Assembly: GCF_030269325.1 (NCBI RefSeq)
Contig: NZ_BSTD01000005.1
Coordinates: 453,391-517,390, forward strand
Direction: 5' to 3'
DNA: 64,000 bases
DNA from: Amycolatopsis sp. NBRC 101858
Lineage (GTDB): Bacteria; Actinomycetota; Actinomycetes; Mycobacteriales; Pseudonocardiaceae
Shown here: positions 57,282 to 64,000 of the stretch, piece after piece
Layout: every line of letters starts with the position of its first letter
Numbering within the stretch: the first letter of the stretch is position 1
Translations under genes and position numbers: made by a program
Notes under the pieces: generated by a model
Told to the model about the DNA's origin: nothing
What the model saw: the letters and a program-made list of their open reading frames with translations, nothing else
The model's database searches: none

Positions 57282-57318
57282 CCTGGTCATGGGCCGCGAA
57301 ACTCGGCCCATGACCAGG
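57282..57318. terminator. Perfect 14-bp palindrome after guaB, containing start codons of the next gene
   Basis: Arms 57282-57295 and 57305-57318, 9-nt loop. It follows guaB by 23 bp without a T-run. ATG 57289 lies in the left arm, ATG 57310 in the right arm, and ATG 57319 begins one base after it, so it covers the translation start of the DUF3574 gene. Confidence 0.65.
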
Positions 57319-57750
57319 ATGGTGGCGGCGGTGGCCGCGGCGGCGGTGCTCGGGCTCGGCGGTGGCGTGGCGGCCGCCTCGGCGGCGGACGCTCCGGCGT
57401 CACCGCAGGTCCAGCCGTCGCCGGGCGAGCTCTGGAAGCGCACCGAGCTGTTCTTCGGCACCGGCAAGCCGGACGGCACCGAGGTGACCGACAAGGAGTT
57501 CGCCGCCTTCTCCGACCGGGAGATCACCCCGGCCTTCCCGGACGGTTTCACCCGGCTCGACGGCAGCGGGCAGTGGCGCGGCGGCTCCGGGGTGATCGTG
57601 CGGGAACACACCCATGTGGTGGTACTGCTCTACCCGTTCGCCGATCGCGATGCCGAGCGGGAGATCGAAGGCCTGCGTGCCGACTACGAAAAGCAGTTCC
57701 AGCAGGAGTCGGTACTGCGTTCGGACTCGGTGGAGAAGGTCTCCTTCTGA
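57310..57750 (+). CDS. Secreted DUF3574 protein
   Basis: 146 residues if started at ATG 57310; ATG 57289 and 57319 are alternatives, none with a good binding site. Signal peptide to about residue 29 (ASAADAP). The mature part shows the DUF3574 pattern: ELFFGTGKPDG, FPDGFTRLDGSGQWRG and a hydrophobic strand VVVLLYPF. Function of the family is unknown. Confidence 0.75.
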   Translation: MTRMVAAVAAAAVLGLGGGVAAASAADAPASPQVQPSPGELWKRTELFFGTGKPDGTEVTDKEFAAFSDREITPAFPDGFTRLDGSGQWRGGSGVIVREHTHVVVLLYPFADRDAEREIEGLRADYEKQFQQESVLRSDSVEKVSF

Positions 57751-57824
57751 GTTTCCGTAACCTAGCGTGCTTACGGTAATCGGCCTATCGCCTTGCGTGG
57801 CTTTCGTAGTGTGCACTGAACGGC

Positions 57825-58352
57825 ATGACGGTCACCCGCTTCACGCGCGTGCTGCGCACGGTGTTCTTCACCGCGATCGCGCTCGTGTCGCTCTTCCTCG
57901 GCGGGATCGTCTGCCTGATGTGCCAGGTGCTGGCCGGCCGCGACGCGCCGACGTACCGCGTCGACGGGCACATCGTGTCCCACGAGCAGGGAGCGCTCCC
58001 CGTCGGCGGTGACGAAGACGCGGTCAGCCACACCATCGCGGTCGACGCCGGGAACCGGCTCTACCGCGTCACGGCCGTCGGGCCCGACCTCGACCTGCCC
58101 ACCGGACAGCCGGTCGCGCTCGACGTCTCGACGGCGGACGGCAGCATCGCCTACCTCCGCGCGGGCGGCGGCGTGATCGACCTGCGCCCGGGAGTGGTGC
58201 GCCCGGTGCTGCTGATCGGCGCGGCCCTGCTCGGCCTGGGCGCGATGTACTTCGGCGCGGTCCGGCTGAACATCTATCCACCGGTGGCGACCTGGCTGGC
58301 CCTGGCCCTCGGTGCCGTGCTCGCGCCGGTCATCGTGTTCGTGCGGGTGTGA
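57825..58352 (+). CDS. Membrane protein of unknown function
   Basis: 175 residues. One N-terminal helix (about 12-36), an extracytoplasmic beta-rich domain (~40-120), then two C-terminal helices (~124-145 and ~152-173). Similar layout to the protein encoded 1 bp downstream, so the two may form a heteromer. No family recognised. Confidence 0.7.
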   Translation: MTVTRFTRVLRTVFFTAIALVSLFLGGIVCLMCQVLAGRDAPTYRVDGHIVSHEQGALPVGGDEDAVSHTIAVDAGNRLYRVTAVGPDLDLPTGQPVALDVSTADGSIAYLRAGGGVIDLRPGVVRPVLLIGAALLGLGAMYFGAVRLNIYPPVATWLALALGAVLAPVIVFVRV

Positions 58353-58353
58353 C

Positions 58354-58836
58354 GTGCCCGGCGGCTTGGTCGCGCCCGCGGCGTGGGCCGTCGCCGCCGG
58401 AGCCGGTCTGACCTTCGCGGTGTACGGGATCCTCGAGTCCGTCGGCCCGGTCGAGCGCGCGGAAGCCGTCGTCGAGGTGAGCCACGACTACGCGTCGGGG
58501 AGCACGAAGCACATCTACCACCTGGTGCTGCGCACGGCGTCCGGCGAGCTCTTCGAGGCCGAGGGGTCCGAGAAGGGCCTCGGCGTCCGGGTGGGGGACG
58601 ACGTCGGGATCGAGATCTCGGCCGTCGGCCGGGAGGTGCAGGCCGTGCGCGTCTATCGCCGCCGGGTGCCGACGGATGCCGGCGAAAGCTTGGCGTTCTG
58701 GGCGGTGCTGGCCGGCGGCGGAGCGCTGGTCGGCGCGCTGGCGAAGGCGGCCGAAACCCGGCGCGCCCTGCCCGCCGCGCTGAGCACCGCGGCCGGGCTG
58801 GCGGCGGGCGTCGCGCCTGCGTTGCTGCTGTTCTAA
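58354..58836 (+). CDS. Membrane protein of unknown function, partner of the preceding gene
   Basis: 160 residues from GTG 58354. Helix at about 5-25, beta-rich extracytoplasmic domain (~30-108, VSHDYASGSTKHIYHLVLRT), then two helices (~112-132, ~140-159). Starts one base after the previous stop. Same architecture as its neighbour with no evident sequence identity. Confidence 0.65.
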   Translation: MPGGLVAPAAWAVAAGAGLTFAVYGILESVGPVERAEAVVEVSHDYASGSTKHIYHLVLRTASGELFEAEGSEKGLGVRVGDDVGIEISAVGREVQAVRVYRRRVPTDAGESLAFWAVLAGGGALVGALAKAAETRRALPAALSTAAGLAAGVAPALLLF

Positions 58837-58912
58837 CCCCCGTGCGCGGGTCACCCACGCGGACTAGCGACAATGGGGCACGGCAGATTGTCGTCGTCGG
58901 AGGAGGCTTCAC

Positions 58913-60046
58913 GTGCGGGACCTGGTCGAGATCGGGATGGGCCGCACCGCGCGGCGGGCTTATGACCTCGACGACGTCGAGATCGTGCCTTCGCGGCGGA
59001 CCCGGTCGTCTTCGGTGGTGTCCACCTCGTGGCAGATCGACGCCTACCGCTTCGACCTGCCGCTCGTCACGCACCCGACGGACGCGATCGTCTCGCCCGG
59101 CACCGCGGTCGCCGTCGGCGAGCTGGGCGGCCTGGGCGTGCTCAACGCCGAGGGTCTCTGGGCGCGCCACGCGAACGTCGAGGACGCCATCTTCCAGCTG
59201 GTCCGCGCGGCCGAGGACCTCGAGGACCCGACCGCGGTCGGCCGCGTGCTGCAGGAGCTGCACGCCGCGCCGATCCGGCTCGACCTGCTGACCGAGGCGA
59301 TCAAGACCGTCCGCGAGTCCGGCGTCACGGTCGCCGCGCGCGTCAGCCCGCAGCACGCCGCCGAGCTGACCCCGGACCTGATCGCGGCCGGGGTCGAGAT
59401 CCTGGTCGTGCAGGGCACGATCATCTCCGCCGAGCACGTGGTGCGCGACGCGGAACCGCTGAACCTCAAGGACTTCATCGGCCGGCTCGACGTGCCGGTG
59501 ATCGCCGGCGGCGTCAGCGACTACCGCACGGCGATGCACCTCATGCGCACCGGCGCGGCCGGCGTGATCGTCGGCCACGGCTACACGCCGGGCGTCACGA
59601 GCACCGACCGCGTCCTCGGCATCGGCGTCCCGATGGCCACTGCCATCATCGACGCCGCGGCCGCCCGCCGCGACTACCTCGACGAGACCGGCGGCCGCTA
59701 CGTGCACGTCCTGGCGGACGGCGGCATGACGGTCTCCGGCGACATCGCAAAGGCCATCGCGTGCGGCGCGGACGCCGTGATGCTGGGTTCACCGCTGGCC
59801 GCCGCATCGGACGCACCCGGCCAGGGCCTGTACTGGACGGCGGCGGCCGCGCACCCGTCACTGCCGCGCTCGCGCGTGGCTGCGGGGCCCGACTACGCGG
59901 TCGACCTGAAGACCCTGCTGTTCGGGCCATCGTCCGACGCGGAAGGCGTGGTGAACCTCTTCGGCGCGCTCCGCCGCGCGATGGCGAAGACGGGCTACTC
60001 GGACCTCAAGGAGTTCCAGCGGGTGGGGCTCACCGTCCGCCGGTGA
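58913..60046 (+). CDS. guaB3: GuaB3-family IMP dehydrogenase-related protein
   Basis: 377 residues from GTG 58913 with GGAGGAGG upstream. IMPDH/GMP-reductase TIM barrel without CBS domains: DDVEIVPS at the start, VIAGGVSDYRTA, and LADGGMTVSGDIAKAIACGA. The loop aligned with GSICTTRIVAGVGVP reads GVTSTDRVLGIGVP, so the catalytic Cys of true IMPDH is missing. The role is in purine metabolism but not classical IMPDH; GuaB3 of cyanobacteria has been reported to act as a GMP reductase. Position matches Rv3410c. Confidence 0.9.
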   Translation: MRDLVEIGMGRTARRAYDLDDVEIVPSRRTRSSSVVSTSWQIDAYRFDLPLVTHPTDAIVSPGTAVAVGELGGLGVLNAEGLWARHANVEDAIFQLVRAAEDLEDPTAVGRVLQELHAAPIRLDLLTEAIKTVRESGVTVAARVSPQHAAELTPDLIAAGVEILVVQGTIISAEHVVRDAEPLNLKDFIGRLDVPVIAGGVSDYRTAMHLMRTGAAGVIVGHGYTPGVTSTDRVLGIGVPMATAIIDAAAARRDYLDETGGRYVHVLADGGMTVSGDIAKAIACGADAVMLGSPLAAASDAPGQGLYWTAAAAHPSLPRSRVAAGPDYAVDLKTLLFGPSSDAEGVVNLFGALRRAMAKTGYSDLKEFQRVGLTVRR

Positions 60047-60119
60047 GGGCCGGACCTTGCTAGTGTTCTACAACACAGAGTGTCTGGTGTAGAGCGCTGC
60101 GTGGCCGGGGAGGGCGACG

Positions 60120-60527
60120 ATGGGTTCCGTCTACGACCCGGACGTGGACTGGTCGTTGCCCGGCCCCGACGGTATCCCGGTGGCGGGTTCGTACGGGGTG
60201 CCGGCTGGTTCGGGGGCCGGGTTCGCCTACGACGAGGCGACGCTCCGTGAGCTGGCCAAGGACTGGGACGACCTGGCCGACGAGTTCAAGGAAGACTTCA
60301 GAAAGGCGTACTACCTTTCCGCTGCTCAGGGCCCAGGACTGGAGTACGCCAGCCTGGGCAATGCCGAGCAGATCCGGGCGTCCGGTGCAGCGTTGCTGGA
60401 GACGCTGGCTTCGCGTGAGAAGTACTGCCGGGCGATGGCGGACAAATTCCGAACTGCGCTGGGTAAGTACGCCGCTACCGAAGACACTCAGCGGACCGAG
60501 ATCGATCAGACCGGAGGAAGTCTGTGA
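60120..60527 (+). CDS. Small helical probable type VII secretion substrate
   Basis: 135 residues with GGGGAGGG before the ATG. A Gly/Pro-rich start (SYGVPAGSGAGF), then two long helices; no Trp-x-Gly turn, but a C-terminal YxxxE signal (Tyr117-Glu121). No signal peptide. Its stop overlaps the start of a DUF3558 lipoprotein gene (TGATG), a pairing seen repeatedly in Pseudonocardiales. Confidence 0.65.
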   Translation: MGSVYDPDVDWSLPGPDGIPVAGSYGVPAGSGAGFAYDEATLRELAKDWDDLADEFKEDFRKAYYLSAAQGPGLEYASLGNAEQIRASGAALLETLASREKYCRAMADKFRTALGKYAATEDTQRTEIDQTGGSL

Positions 60528-61147
60528 TGCGCCGCGTGATCATTCCGATGAGTGCTGCGTTGGTGCTGCTCGGTGCTTGTGACTCCACGAACGGGGGGAC
60601 ACCGGTTCCGGTTTCGTCGGCGCCGAGCGCTCCGTCTGCCTCTTCGCCGGTCGGCGAGGTACCTGGTCCGGGGGTGCCGAAGGTGGCCGACCCGATCGAT
60701 CTCGCGAGGCTTGAACACGCACCATGCGATTCGTTGACGCCGGCACAGGTTGCGGGACTGCTCGGCTCGGAGGTGGAGACAAAACCCGAGCCCGACGCCT
60801 ATGTAGGACCGGTGTGTAACTGGGAGGCGCCCGGCAGGGCCGGCGTCGGCATTATTTTCGGCAAGCTCGATAAACGTGGTTTGACCAGGGTGTATGCCGA
60901 GAAGGGGAAGGCCTACGCCTTCGTGGAGCCGCTCGAGCCCGTCGACGGGTATCCGCTGGCTGCGTATGGCCCCGAAGATCCGAAGATCAAGGGGGAGCAG
61001 TGCATGGTCGCCGTGGGGACCAGTGACACGCAGGCCATCGACATCAGCGTTGACCGATCGGAAAAGAACATCGGCAAGGGTGATCCCTGCGAGGCTGCGC
61101 GTCAGGTCACGGCGATGGTGCTGGGCAACGCGAAGGCCGGGAGCTGA
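60527..61147 (+). CDS. DUF3558 lipoprotein
   Basis: 206 residues from ATG 60527, GGAGGAAG upstream (GTG 60524 also possible). Lipobox LLGAC puts the lipidated Cys at residue 18. A Ser/Pro linker follows, then the DUF3558 domain with its conserved Cys pattern (PCDSLTPAQ, VCNWEAPG, GDPCEAA), giving probable disulfides. Surface-exposed, role unknown. Confidence 0.85.
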   Translation: MRRVIIPMSAALVLLGACDSTNGGTPVPVSSAPSAPSASSPVGEVPGPGVPKVADPIDLARLEHAPCDSLTPAQVAGLLGSEVETKPEPDAYVGPVCNWEAPGRAGVGIIFGKLDKRGLTRVYAEKGKAYAFVEPLEPVDGYPLAAYGPEDPKIKGEQCMVAVGTSDTQAIDISVDRSEKNIGKGDPCEAARQVTAMVLGNAKAGS

Positions 61148-61159
61148 CGGTCAGCTCCC
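61139..61159. terminator. Short palindrome including the DUF3558 stop codon
   Basis: GGGAGCTGA/TCAGCTCCC (61139-61147/61151-61159), perfect 9-bp arms and a CGG loop; the TGA stop is the end of the left arm. It lies between convergent genes. Confidence 0.6.
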
Positions 61160-61170
61160 GGCAGGGCGGA

Positions 61171-61362
61171 CTACCGCCTGGTGACGTGCGCGAGGAACGC
61201 GCTGAAGGCCTCTTCGGAGTAGACGAGGATCGGGCGGGGCGCCGGCTGTTTGGTGTCCCGTACCCCGACCGCGCCCGGCGCGGAACCGATCTCCACGCAG
61301 GCGTTCTCCTCGAAGTGGCTGTGGCTCGACTTGCGCCAACCGGTGAGCTGCTGGGGGCCCAT
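61171..61362 (-). CDS. DUF397 protein
   Basis: 63 residues from ATG 61362 with GGAGGGA upstream. Family signature GWRKSSHSHFEENACVEI and RDTKQP, ending with an F-L-x-x-V helix. DUF397 proteins are usually encoded beside an XRE-type regulator and modulate it; here there is no such partner within view, so it is an orphan member. Convergent with the DUF3558 gene. Confidence 0.9.
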   Translation of the reverse strand: MGPQQLTGWRKSSHSHFEENACVEIGSAPGAVGVRDTKQPAPRPILVYSEEAFSAFLAHVTRR

Positions 61363-61525
61363 GTCGGTCCCTCCCGGAAATCGTGTCCCGCCGACGGGTC
61401 TCGCCTGCGTGGACATCGAGCTACTCTTTGTATACCCACACTCACTTTCCGAGAATCGTGCAGACGGGTGACTGGCCGGTAACTTACCTCTGGTCAGGAC
61501 CGGGACCCCGGGTTACGCTCAAGGT

Positions 61526-63235
61526 GTGACTGCCAGTAACACCACCACCAGTGCAGGTGGCCCGGACTACGACGTCGTCGTGGTCGGGTCGGGGTTCGGC
61601 GGCAGCGTCGCGGCGCTGCGGCTCACCGAGAAGGGCTACCGGGTAGCCGTCGTCGAAGCCGGCCGCAGGTTCGCCGACGACGAGTTCGCGAAGACGTCGT
61701 GGGACCTCAAGCGCTACCTGTGGGCGCCGCAGGTCGGCTGCTACGGGATCCAGCGCATCCACATGCTCAACGACGTCATGGTGCTCGCGGGCGCCGGCGT
61801 CGGCGGCGGGTCGCTCGTCTACGCGAACACGCTCTACCGGCCGCTGAAGCCGTTCTACGCCGATCAGCAGTGGTCGCACATCACGGACTGGGAGTCCGAG
61901 CTCGCGCCGCACTACGACCAGGCGAGCCGCATGCTCGGCGTGGTCACGAACCCGACGATCACACCCTCGGACGTCGTGATGCGCGACGTCGCGAAGGACA
62001 TGGGCGTCGCCGATTCCTTCCACCCGACGCCCGTCGGCGTGTACTTCGGCAAGCCCGGGGCGAAGGCGGCCGACCCGTACTTCGGCGGTGCCGGGCCCGC
62101 GCGCACCGGCTGCACCGAGTGCGGCGCCTGCATGACCGGCTGCCGCGTCGGCGCGAAGAACACGCTGGTCAAGAACTACCTCTACCTCGCGGAGCAGGAC
62201 GGTGCGAAGGTCATCCCGCTGACGACGGTTACGTCCGTGCGCCCGGTCGACGGCGGTTACGAGGTCGACCTGAAGAAGACCGGGACGACGTCGCGCCGGT
62301 TCCGGACGACCATCACGGCCGAGAAGGTCGTCTTCGCCGCCGGCACCTGGGGCACGCAGAACCTGCTGCACCGCATGAAGGACACCGGCACGCTGCCCGG
62401 GCTGTCGCGGCGGCTGGGCGAGCTGACCCGCACGAACTCCGAGGCGATCATCGGCGCGGCCCGCACCGACGTCGACGAGAGCCGGAACTTCAGCCGCGGG
62501 GTCGCGATCACGTCGTCGATCCACCCGGACGAGAACACCCACATCGAGCCGGTGCGGTACGGCAAGGGCAGCAACGCGATGAGCCTGCTGCAGACGATCG
62601 CGACCGACGGCGCGTCACCGGTCCCGCGCTGGCGTCAAGCGGTGAGCTTCATGTTCAGGCACCCCGTCCAGACGGCGAAGCTGCTCAACGGCTACCGCTG
62701 GAGCGAGCGCACGGTGATCCTGCTGGTGATGCAGAGCCTCGACAACTCGATCACGACGTACACGAAGCGCGGGCTGTTCGGCCGCCGCAAGTACACGTCG
62801 AAGCAGGGCCACGGCGAGCCGAACCCGAGCTTCATCCCGGCGGGCCACGAGGCGAACGAACGCACGGCGGACCGCATCGGCGGCATCGCGGGCGGCACGT
62901 GGGGCGAGATCTTCGACATCCCGCTGACCGCGCACTTCATCGGCGGCGTCCCGATCGGCGCGACGGCCGAGGAGGGCGTGATCGACCCGTACCACCGCGT
63001 GTTCGGCTACCCGGGCCTGTCGGTGGTCGACGGCGCGGCGATCACGGCCAACCTGGGCGTGAACCCGTCGCTGACGATCACGGCCCAGGCCGAGCGGGCG
63101 TTCTCGTTCTGGCCGAACAAGGGCGAGGCAGACCAGCGGCCGACCCAGGACTCGTCGTACGTCCGGCTGGAGCCGGTGGCGCCGAAGAACCCGGCGGTCC
63201 CGGCGGACGCCCCGGCAGCCCTGCGGCGGTCCTAG
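61526..63235 (+). CDS. choD: GMC-family flavin oxidoreductase, cholesterol-oxidase (ChoD)-like
   Basis: 569 residues from GTG 61526. FAD-binding VVVGSGFGGS (residues ~18-27), GAGVGGGS, and the C-terminal GMC pattern with active-site His and Asn (TANLGVNPSLTITA). It has a cysteine cluster C196-x2-C199-x2-C202-x3-C206 (CTECGACMTGC), as in the mycobacterial ChoD group, and no signal peptide. Likely oxidises a sterol or other hydrophobic alcohol; ChoD relatives are not always true cholesterol oxidases. Position matches Rv3409c. Confidence 0.85.
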   Translation: MTASNTTTSAGGPDYDVVVVGSGFGGSVAALRLTEKGYRVAVVEAGRRFADDEFAKTSWDLKRYLWAPQVGCYGIQRIHMLNDVMVLAGAGVGGGSLVYANTLYRPLKPFYADQQWSHITDWESELAPHYDQASRMLGVVTNPTITPSDVVMRDVAKDMGVADSFHPTPVGVYFGKPGAKAADPYFGGAGPARTGCTECGACMTGCRVGAKNTLVKNYLYLAEQDGAKVIPLTTVTSVRPVDGGYEVDLKKTGTTSRRFRTTITAEKVVFAAGTWGTQNLLHRMKDTGTLPGLSRRLGELTRTNSEAIIGAARTDVDESRNFSRGVAITSSIHPDENTHIEPVRYGKGSNAMSLLQTIATDGASPVPRWRQAVSFMFRHPVQTAKLLNGYRWSERTVILLVMQSLDNSITTYTKRGLFGRRKYTSKQGHGEPNPSFIPAGHEANERTADRIGGIAGGTWGEIFDIPLTAHFIGGVPIGATAEEGVIDPYHRVFGYPGLSVVDGAAITANLGVNPSLTITAQAERAFSFWPNKGEADQRPTQDSSYVRLEPVAPKNPAVPADAPAALRRS

Positions 63236-63244
63236 ACTCGGGGC

Positions 63245-63952
63245 GTGACGGCATCCGAGAAGGCGCACGCGCTGCTCGACGGGGTACGGAAGCTCGATGA
63301 CGAATGGGCGCGGGCCATCGGTGGCCTCGGCGAGCCCGAGCTGCGCGCACCCAGCGCGTTGCCCGGGTGGTCGCGGGCCCACGTCCTCGCGCACGTCGCG
63401 CGCAACGCCGATGGCCTCAAGAATCTCCTGACCTGGGCTAACACCGGTACCGAGACGCCGATGTACGCCAGTCCCGAGGCCCGCGAAGCCGACATCGAGG
63501 CCGGGGCGCGGCGCGGGGCCGCCGACATCCTCGCCGACTTCGTCGCGTCGGCCGCGCGCTTCGAGGAGTACGCCGCCGGGATGCCGGACGACGCCTGGGC
63601 GCGGGAGGCCCGCAACCGGCAGGGCGAGCCCGTCAGCGGGGCCGTCGTCGCGCGGATGCGGGTGTCCGAGCTGACCATCCACCTCGCCGACCTCGACCGG
63701 GGTTACGACCTCGACCGCGTCCTGGCGCTGCTCGGCCCGCTCGCCGGCGACGTCGTCCAGCACGCGATCACCTCCCGGAGTGCGCACCTGCCCGCGCTTC
63801 GCCTGGTCGCGGGCGACTCGGAGTGGACGATGGGTGCCGCGCCCGGCGCCACCGTCACCGGCACGAGCGGGCAGCTGCTGGCCTGGCTGAGCGGGCGTTC
63901 CGGCGGGGAGAGCCTCGACGGCGACGTGCCGCGGATCCCCGCCTGGTCGTGA
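63245..63952 (+). CDS. Maleylpyruvate isomerase-fold (DinB-like), probably mycothiol-dependent, protein
   Basis: 235 residues. N-terminal four-helix DinB/MDMPI domain with metal-binding His in RAHVLAHVARNADGL and a second His in ELTIHLADLD, followed by a C-terminal SCP2-like domain ending in AWLSGRS. Family members use mycothiol, either isomerising maleylpyruvate in gentisate breakdown or acting as mycothiol S-transferases. Substrate unknown. GTG 63245 lies 9 bp after the flavoprotein gene, so they are co-transcribed. Confidence 0.85.
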   Translation: MTASEKAHALLDGVRKLDDEWARAIGGLGEPELRAPSALPGWSRAHVLAHVARNADGLKNLLTWANTGTETPMYASPEAREADIEAGARRGAADILADFVASAARFEEYAAGMPDDAWAREARNRQGEPVSGAVVARMRVSELTIHLADLDRGYDLDRVLALLGPLAGDVVQHAITSRSAHLPALRLVAGDSEWTMGAAPGATVTGTSGQLLAWLSGRSGGESLDGDVPRIPAWS

Positions 63953-64000
63953 AGTGCCCGTGAACTGACCGCGACCGTCCTCCGTGTACCGATCAGAGGC

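Overview
The window is GC-rich (about 70%) with strong third-position G/C bias, frequent GTG/TTG starts, a WhiB protein, ESX (type VII) secretion genes, DUF397 and DUF3558 proteins and a mycothiol-type maleylpyruvate isomerase fold. This is an actinomycete chromosome, most likely Pseudonocardiales (Amycolatopsis-like). The backbone follows, from memory, the Mycobacterium tuberculosis order from ESX-4 (Rv3444c-Rv3449) through rplM-rpsI, glmM, glmS, alr, tsaE/tsaB/rimI/tsaD, groES-groEL1, whiB3, sigD and its anti-sigma factor, guaB2, guaB3 and choD. No rRNA, tRNA, CRISPR array or transposase gene was seen.

Layout. 1-13.2 kb: a cut gene, then an ESX-4-type locus (mycP and eccD on the minus strand, divergent from eccC, an Rv3446c-like Hsp70-fold protein, a small hypothetical, esxU and esxT), followed by a DUF4333 membrane protein and a lipoprotein. 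No eccB is visible. 13.5-18.9 kb: rplM-rpsI, glmM behind a structured leader, then a fatty acyl-AMP ligase with a carrier protein, divergent from a reduced P450-like protein. 18.7-22.4 kb: a perfect 41-bp direct repeat and a three-gene operon of probable type VII secretion substrates. 22.4-32.5 kb: a hydrolase, glmS-nnr, a DeoR regulator-sugar kinase-ABC ATPase operon, alr (start codon inside a hairpin) and another hydrolase. 32.5-39.7 kb: the tRNA t6A genes tsaE, tsaB, rimI, tsaD, split by an inserted block holding a KAP P-loop NTPase fused to a receiver domain and a carboxyltransferase/malonyl-CoA-synthetase-like pair. 39.7-47.6 kb: accessory surface region with an unknown DNA-binding/membrane pair, a UDP-GlcNAc 2-epimerase, two wall-anchored-type proteins, an exosortase-like enzyme with a glycosyltransferase, and a large amidase. 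47.6-64 kb: an 89-bp cloverleaf palindrome, a CIRCE-controlled groES-groEL1, whiB, a MerR-like regulator, an atypical response regulator, sigD-anti-sigma, guaB, guaB3, a small type VII/DUF3558 pair, a cholesterol-oxidase-like flavoprotein and a maleylpyruvate-isomerase-fold protein.

How it works together. glmS and glmM make the amino-sugar precursor of peptidoglycan, alr supplies D-alanine, the 2-epimerase supplies UDP-ManNAc and the amidase trims the wall. The ESX-4 core may export the small helical YxxxD/E-tailed proteins (10810, 11196, 19035, 60120). TsaE/B/D with RimI make t6A and acetylate ribosomal protein; GuaB feeds guanine nucleotides.

Best candidates for something undescribed are the KAP NTPase-receiver fusion lodged among the tsa genes, the junction-perfect cloverleaf element at 47677-47765, the ligase/carrier/reduced-P450 cassette, and the self-contained exosortase-substrate-glycosyltransferase set. 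Start codons were chosen by eye from ribosome binding sites, overlaps and family N-termini.
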